A DNA stretch of 8,887 bases, taken from the NCBI GenBank assembly GCA_003132865.1, contig PKYZ01000470.1, positions 3,828 to 12,714 of the forward strand, given 5' to 3'. The translations under genes were made by a program, and so were the position numbers. The notes under the pieces are model-generated. The model did no database searches. It was not told the origin of the DNA and saw only the letters and a list, made by a program, of their open reading frames with translations. This stretch comes from Bryobacterales bacterium (GTDB lineage: Bacteria > Acidobacteriota > Terriglobia > Bryobacterales > Bryobacteraceae). Every line of letters starts with the position of its first letter. Within the stretch, counting starts at the first letter, position 1. This document shows positions 4,657 to 8,887 of the stretch, piece after piece.

Positions 4657-7047
4657 ATGGACCTCAAATTCGCCCTACGATCCTTGCGCAAGAACCCGGG
4701 ATTCACCCTGCTCGCCGTGGTGGTCATGGCGCTGGGCATCGGCGCCAATACGGCGGTGTTCAGCGTAGTCAACGCGGTGCTGCTCAAGCCGCTGGCGTAT
4801 CGCGATGCCGACCGCATCGTCACGCTTTCGACTTTGTGGCGGAAAAGCGGCGGGCACGGGCAGGTATCCGCGCCGGACTTCCACGATTGGCACGATCAGA
4901 GCACGGCGTTCGAGGCCATGGCGTATTACCAAGACGATTCCACGGCCGTGATGTCCGGCGCGTCGGCCCAGTACGCGCACGTGGCCGAAGTGACGCCGGA
5001 GTTCTTCCAGGTTCTTGGCGTGGAACCGGTGGCGGGACGTCTGTTTTCGCCCGAAGAGCAAAAGCCGGGCGGCGCGGGCGCGGTGGTCGTCAGCTATTCG
5101 TACTGGCAGAGTCACTTTGGGGCGAATGCCAGCGCGCTCGGGCAAGCGGTGCGCATGCTGGGCAAAAGTTTCAGTATCGCCGGAGTGCTGCCGCCGCAGT
5201 TCCACTTTCCGAACCAGACCGACATCTGGATGCCGGCGAATGTAGTGTTCCCCGAAACGGAGTCGCGCTCCGCGCACAACTACCGGGTGGTTGGGCGGCT
5301 GAAACCACAGGTAAGCCTGGAGCAGGCGCAGGCGCAGATGAGCGGCATCGGCGCGCGCCTGGAACAGCAGTATAAGGACAGCGATGCGGGCAAGTCGGTG
5401 GCCGTGACGCGCATGCGCGACGAGATGGTCCGCAACGTCAAGCTGACACTCTACCTGTTGCTGGGCGCGGTCGCGCTGGTGCTGCTGATTGGCTGCGCCA
5501 ACGTGGCGAACCTGTTGCTGGCGAGGGCCACCGCGCGCACGCGGGAAATCGCTATTCGCGCGGCCGTGGGCGCCAGCCGCGGCCGCATCGTGCGGCAGTT
5601 GATTACGGAAAGCGCGGTCCTGGCGCTGATCGCCGGCGCGGCAGGATTGCTGCTGGCCAAATGGGGATCGGATGCGCTGGTCGCGCTGGCGCCTGGCAAC
5701 GTGCCGCGCCTGGCGGAAAGCGGCATCGACGGATGGGTGCTGGCATTCACGCTGGGCATCTCGGTGGCGGCCAGCCTGCTATTTGGCCTGGCGCCCGCGC
5801 TGCAGATTTCGCGCGTGGATTTGAATGATGCGCTGAAGCAGGGTGCCAGCCGGGCGATGGCCGGCGGCAAGGCGGGCCGGACGCGCGCTGCGCTGGTGGT
5901 GGTTGAGGTGGCGCTGTCCGTAGTGCTGTTGGCCGGCGCGGGCCTGCTCATCCGCAGCTTCGCCGCACTGCACAACGTGGCGCTGGGCTTCCGACCGGAG
6001 CACGTGCTGGTGATGGAATCCAGCGTGCCGTCGTCGAGCTTGGCGGATGCCCGCCGAGCCACGCGGTTTTACAAGGACCTGATGGCGGATCTCGCGACGC
6101 TGCCCGGTGTTACGGCCGTAGGAGGCACGGGCAATCCACCGGGCGATTCATTCTCGGATGGCAGCTACTTTATCGACCACCTTGACGGATCTACCGTGAG
6201 CGCGCCGCAAGCGGTTTTCTCCCTGATGACGCCGGGCGCCTTCGCCGCGCTGGGCATCCCGCTCAAGCGCGGGCGCGACTTCAACGAGGGCGACGGATAC
6301 GAAGCGCCATTCACCGCCGTGATCAACGAAGCGTTGGCGCGTAAATCGTTTCCCGGCCAGGACCCGCTAGGCCGCACGATCTATTGCGGGCTGGACTCCA
6401 TGAAGGGCATGAAGATCGTCGGGGTGGTGGGCGACGTCCGGCAATACGGGCCGGCGGTCGAGCCTTGGCCGGAAATCATCATGCCTTATGAGCAGCACCC
6501 CTACAGGGCCACCGCGCTCAATATCCTGGTTCGCGCGTCCGCCGCCGGAAGCGCGATGTGGGGCCCGATCCAGCGCAAGGTGCGCGTGCGATCGGCGGAG
6601 GTGCCCGTGAAGTTCACCACCATGGAAGAACTGCTCGCGGAGAATACGGCGGCGCCGCGTTTCCGCACCCTGCTGCTAGGTCTCTTCGCGGCAATCGCCG
6701 TATGCCTGGCGATGGCCGGCGTCTACGGCGTCGTGGCTTATACGGTGGGCCAGCGCGCGAGCGAGATCGGCCTGCGCATGGCGCTGGGGGCCCGCACCAG
6801 CGACGTCCTGCGGCTGATTCTGCGGCAGGCCATGGCGCTCACAGGCATCGGCCTGGCGGTCGGATTGATCGCCGCCGTGGCCGCCACGCGCCTGGTCGCC
6901 AGCATGCTGTTCGAGGTGAAAGCCAGCGATCCGGCGACCTATATCGGCGTCGCCGCTCTGCTCGGTGTGGTATCGCTGGCGGCCAGCTACATTCCGGCGC
7001 GGCGCGCCGCGCGAGTGGATCCGGTGTCGGCTTTGCGGCGGGACTAG
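4657..7047 (+). CDS. Duplicated MacB/FtsX-type orphan ABC permease (ADOP class)
   Basis: The 796-residue inner-membrane protein carries two copies of the MacB/FtsX unit. Copy 1: a membrane segment at about 17-39 (LGIGANTAVFSVVNAVLLKP follows), a periplasmic MacB-type core to about 250, then an FtsX domain with segments at about 262-287, 315-337 and 360-383 and the coupling motif REIAIRAAVGASRGRIVRQL. Copy 2: a segment at 410-433, a periplasmic core (about 445-660), then segments at about 670-697, 725-748 and 760-785 with SEIGLRMALGARTSDVLRLI, ending IPARRAARVDPVSALRRD. This layout and length match the acidobacterial duplicated orphan permeases. No ATPase gene is adjacent on either side, as expected of an orphan; it must borrow one or work otherwise. 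Substrate is unknown. The N-terminal cytoplasmic extension of about 80 residues found in many relatives is absent. No clear Shine-Dalgarno precedes the ATG, which is chosen because MDLKFALRSLRKNPGFT is conserved family sequence. Confidence 0.93.
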   Translation: MDLKFALRSLRKNPGFTLLAVVVMALGIGANTAVFSVVNAVLLKPLAYRDADRIVTLSTLWRKSGGHGQVSAPDFHDWHDQSTAFEAMAYYQDDSTAVMSGASAQYAHVAEVTPEFFQVLGVEPVAGRLFSPEEQKPGGAGAVVVSYSYWQSHFGANASALGQAVRMLGKSFSIAGVLPPQFHFPNQTDIWMPANVVFPETESRSAHNYRVVGRLKPQVSLEQAQAQMSGIGARLEQQYKDSDAGKSVAVTRMRDEMVRNVKLTLYLLLGAVALVLLIGCANVANLLLARATARTREIAIRAAVGASRGRIVRQLITESAVLALIAGAAGLLLAKWGSDALVALAPGNVPRLAESGIDGWVLAFTLGISVAASLLFGLAPALQISRVDLNDALKQGASRAMAGGKAGRTRAALVVVEVALSVVLLAGAGLLIRSFAALHNVALGFRPEHVLVMESSVPSSSLADARRATRFYKDLMADLATLPGVTAVGGTGNPPGDSFSDGSYFIDHLDGSTVSAPQAVFSLMTPGAFAALGIPLKRGRDFNEGDGYEAPFTAVINEALARKSFPGQDPLGRTIYCGLDSMKGMKIVGVVGDVRQYGPAVEPWPEIIMPYEQHPYRATALNILVRASAAGSAMWGPIQRKVRVRSAEVPVKFTTMEELLAENTAAPRFRTLLLGLFAAIAVCLAMAGVYGVVAYTVGQRASEIGLRMALGARTSDVLRLILRQAMALTGIGLAVGLIAAVAATRLVASMLFEVKASDPATYIGVAALLGVVSLAASYIPARRAARVDPVSALRRD

Positions 7048-7153
7048 CGTTGTGGGGATCCCGCGCACTCGCCGGAACCCAGCTAACCCCAGTTTGATAG
7101 GCTATTGTATCGACGAGCGGATGAAGCGCCGTTCGCGTGCCGCAACGAACAAC
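7048..7153. other. Spacer between permease and receptor
   Basis: 106 bp with no gene, no T-tailed hairpin and no convincing promoter. TTGATA (7094-7099) and TATTGT (7103-7108) are too close together for a sigma70 pair. The spacing leaves open whether the receptor is read through from the permease. Confidence 0.4.
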
Positions 7154-8887
7154 ATGAAGGTGACCTACTGCCTCTTACTCGTCTTCTGTGCTGTGCCTTC
7201 GTTGTTCGCCCAGACTGCCACTCTAAGGGGTCAGGTCACCGATGAGAGTGGCGCCGTAATTCCCGGCGCCAAGTTTTCGCTCAGCGGACCGGCCGGAGTT
7301 GTCCAAACTACCAGTGCGGATAAGACCGGTTCTTACGCTTTTGTGGGTGTGCCGCCAGGCAGCTACACGGTCCTGGCATCCGCCCCCAGACTGGCGCAAG
7401 CCGCACCCGCGGAAGTGTCTCTCAAGGCCGGGCTCCAGGTTCTCAACCTGATGCTGAAAGTGGCGTCGATCGCCGAGAAGGTGACGGTGGAAGACTCATC
7501 CGCACCCGCGATCGGCACGGATTCTTCCAGCAGTGCCGGCGCGGTCGTTCTCAGCGGCGAAGACCTGCAGGCCCTTTCGGACGATCCGGACGACCTGGCC
7601 GCCGACCTGCAAGCTCTGGCCGGTCCCTCGGCCGGTCCCAGTGGCGGCTCCATCTTCGTGGATGGCTTCAGCGGCGGACAACTTCCCGCCAAGGAATCCA
7701 TCCGCGAGATTCGCATCAACCAGAATCCCTTCTCGCCCGAGTATGACAAGCTGGGCTACGGCAAGATCGAGATCTTTACCAAGCCGGGATTCGACAAATA
7801 CCGCGGCACTGTCCCTTGGAACTACGCGAATGATTTTTGGAATTCGCGCAATCCTTATTCGCCCGAGAAAGCGCCCTTCCAACTGGTCGAATTCGAAGGC
7901 GATGCCGGAGGGCCGCTTTCGAAAAGGTCGTCGTTCACGGTGGATGCGCAGCGCAATATGGTGGACAACGGCTCCATCGTCAGCGCCGTCACGCTGAATC
8001 CGCTTAGCCTCGCAGTGCAGCCGTTCGCCCAAAACATCGTCACGCCCGGACGCTTTACCAACATCAGCCCGCGCGTGGATTACCAGCTCAATGACCGCAA
8101 CACCCTGATGTTCCGCTACGGCATCACGCACTCGGACGTACGCGACAGCGGGATCGGCGGCTTCGATCTGGCTTCGCGCGCTTACCATTTTCAGTTCACC
8201 AATCAGACCGTGCAGGCGGCGGACACCGTGGTGCTGGGCGCGGCGATTAATGAAACGCGCTTCCAGTTCTATCGCAGCGCCACGCAGTCCATCGCCAACA
8301 GCCTGACGCCGGCCCTTTTGGTGCTGGGGTCGTTCAACGGCGGTGGTTCGTCCGCCGGCCGCACCTTCGATACGCAGAACAGTTACGAGTTGCAGAACTA
8401 CACGTCGATGGTACACGGCGCGCACGCATGGAGATTTGGAATTCGCTTGCGGGGCCAGACCGACGACAGCGTGTCCCCGCAGAACTTCAATGGCGCTTTC
8501 ACCTTTGGCGGCGGGCTGGCGCCGGTACTGAACGCCCAAAACCAACCTGTCCTGGACGCCTCCGGCCAACCGCTGCTCGCGCCCATCACTTCCATCGAAC
8601 GGTATCGCCGCACTCTCCTGTTTCAGAACCTTGCGCCGACGCAGATCCGCGCTTTGGGAGGCGGGGCCACCCAGTTCAGCATCAATGCGGGGACCGCAGA
8701 ATTGGCCGTGCGCCAGGTGGACGCTGGAATCTTCGCGGGCGATGAGTGGCGCGTGCGCCCGAACTTAACCCTGAACCTGGGATTCCGCTATGAAGCCCAG
8801 ACCAACATTCACGACTGGCGCGATTTCGCGCCGCGGCTGGCGGTTGCCTGGGCGCCGCGCGGCGGCCAAAAAAGCTCGCGCCCCAAG
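7154..8887 (+). CDS. TonB-dependent receptor with carboxypeptidase-regulatory-like N-terminal domain, 3'-truncated by the window edge
   Basis: An outer-membrane receptor that would import a ligand with energy from TonB. The visible 578 residues have no stop before the window end. They show a signal peptide (MKVTYCLLLVFCAVPSLFAQ, cleaved near residue 20), a carboxypeptidase-regulatory-like beta domain at about 23-102 (LRGQVTDESGAVIPGAKFSL, then GSYAFVGVPPGSYTV), a plug-like region at about 130-215 (SGEDLQALSDD, IFVDGFSGGQLP, ESIREIRINQNPFSPEYDKL, GKIEIFTKPG), and then barrel strands such as ISPRVDYQLNDRNTLMFRYG. This architecture is widespread in Acidobacteria, often for polysaccharide or oligomer uptake, but the ligand here is unknown. 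An in-frame ATG at 7121 would add the basic stretch MKRRSRAATNN; neither start has a clear Shine-Dalgarno, and 7154 gives the more classical signal peptide. The gene is 106 bp from the permease stop; no terminator is visible between them. Confidence 0.9.
   Translation, partial: MKVTYCLLLVFCAVPSLFAQTATLRGQVTDESGAVIPGAKFSLSGPAGVVQTTSADKTGSYAFVGVPPGSYTVLASAPRLAQAAPAEVSLKAGLQVLNLMLKVASIAEKVTVEDSSAPAIGTDSSSSAGAVVLSGEDLQALSDDPDDLAADLQALAGPSAGPSGGSIFVDGFSGGQLPAKESIREIRINQNPFSPEYDKLGYGKIEIFTKPGFDKYRGTVPWNYANDFWNSRNPYSPEKAPFQLVEFEGDAGGPLSKRSSFTVDAQRNMVDNGSIVSAVTLNPLSLAVQPFAQNIVTPGRFTNISPRVDYQLNDRNTLMFRYGITHSDVRDSGIGGFDLASRAYHFQFTNQTVQAADTVVLGAAINETRFQFYRSATQSIANSLTPALLVLGSFNGGGSSAGRTFDTQNSYELQNYTSMVHGAHAWRFGIRLRGQTDDSVSPQNFNGAFTFGGGLAPVLNAQNQPVLDASGQPLLAPITSIERYRRTLLFQNLAPTQIRALGGGATQFSINAGTAELAVRQVDAGIFAGDEWRVRPNLTLNLGFRYEAQTNIHDWRDFAPRLAVAWAPRGGQKSSRPK

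Noticed and set aside
4521..5375. A 284-codon plus-strand frame with a Cys-rich start
   Set aside because: It is out of frame with the permease for most of its length, rich in Arg and Gly as out-of-frame GC-rich DNA is, and has no known domain.
5451..6062. A 203-codon minus-strand frame inside the permease
   Set aside because: It is antisense to well-conserved FtsX-domain coding sequence and gives low-complexity Ala/Ser/Arg protein.
7496..8569. A 357-codon minus-strand open frame
   Set aside because: It is antisense to the TonB-dependent receptor, whose plus-strand translation has clear family motifs throughout. The minus product has no recognisable domain and is a high-GC shadow.

Overview
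The window looks like chromosomal DNA of an acidobacterium, probably of the Solibacter/Bryobacter type. This is inferred from the content: high-GC coding sequence, a long duplicated MacB/FtsX-type orphan permease of the ADOP class (a family defined in Acidobacteria), a TonB-dependent receptor with an N-terminal carboxypeptidase-regulatory-like domain, and a secreted arylsulfotransferase-like protein. No rRNA, tRNA, CRISPR array, intact insertion sequence or phage gene was seen.

Layout. (1) 1-1408: the 3' part of ispG (MEP isoprenoid pathway), followed after a single base by a complete DUF2203 gene; the two form a tight housekeeping pair. (2) 1409-1753: a spacer holding a short hairpin that would bury a Shine-Dalgarno sequence, a 26-codon candidate small ORF behind it, and the ribosome-binding site of the next gene. 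(3) 1754-3739: a 661-residue secreted arylsulfotransferase (ASST) family protein, ending in a strong GC hairpin at 3751-3776. (4) 3777-4656: a region with no intact gene. It holds a degraded minus-strand toxin-antitoxin pair (AbrB-type antitoxin with two compensating frame changes, RelE/ParE-type toxin cut after about 38 residues). The cut end of the toxin runs into a 75-bp copy of the 3' end of the DUF2203 gene lying 2.7 kb upstream, in the opposite orientation. A palindromic operator-like site precedes the antitoxin. (5) 4557-4649: two 17-bp near-repeats 21 bp apart and a -24/-12-like element (GG-N10-GC) just before the permease. (6) 4657-7047: the orphan ADOP permease. (7) 7154-8887: a TonB-dependent receptor that runs off the window.

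How the genes relate. ispG and the DUF2203 gene are probably co-transcribed. The arylsulfotransferase, permease and receptor are all envelope proteins on the same strand, but each has its own spacer, so they look like neighbours rather than one operon. I see no clear new multi-gene system. The parts most worth a second look are the toxin-antitoxin/DUF2203 junction, the regulatory-looking repeats before the permease, and the hairpin with small ORF before the arylsulfotransferase gene.
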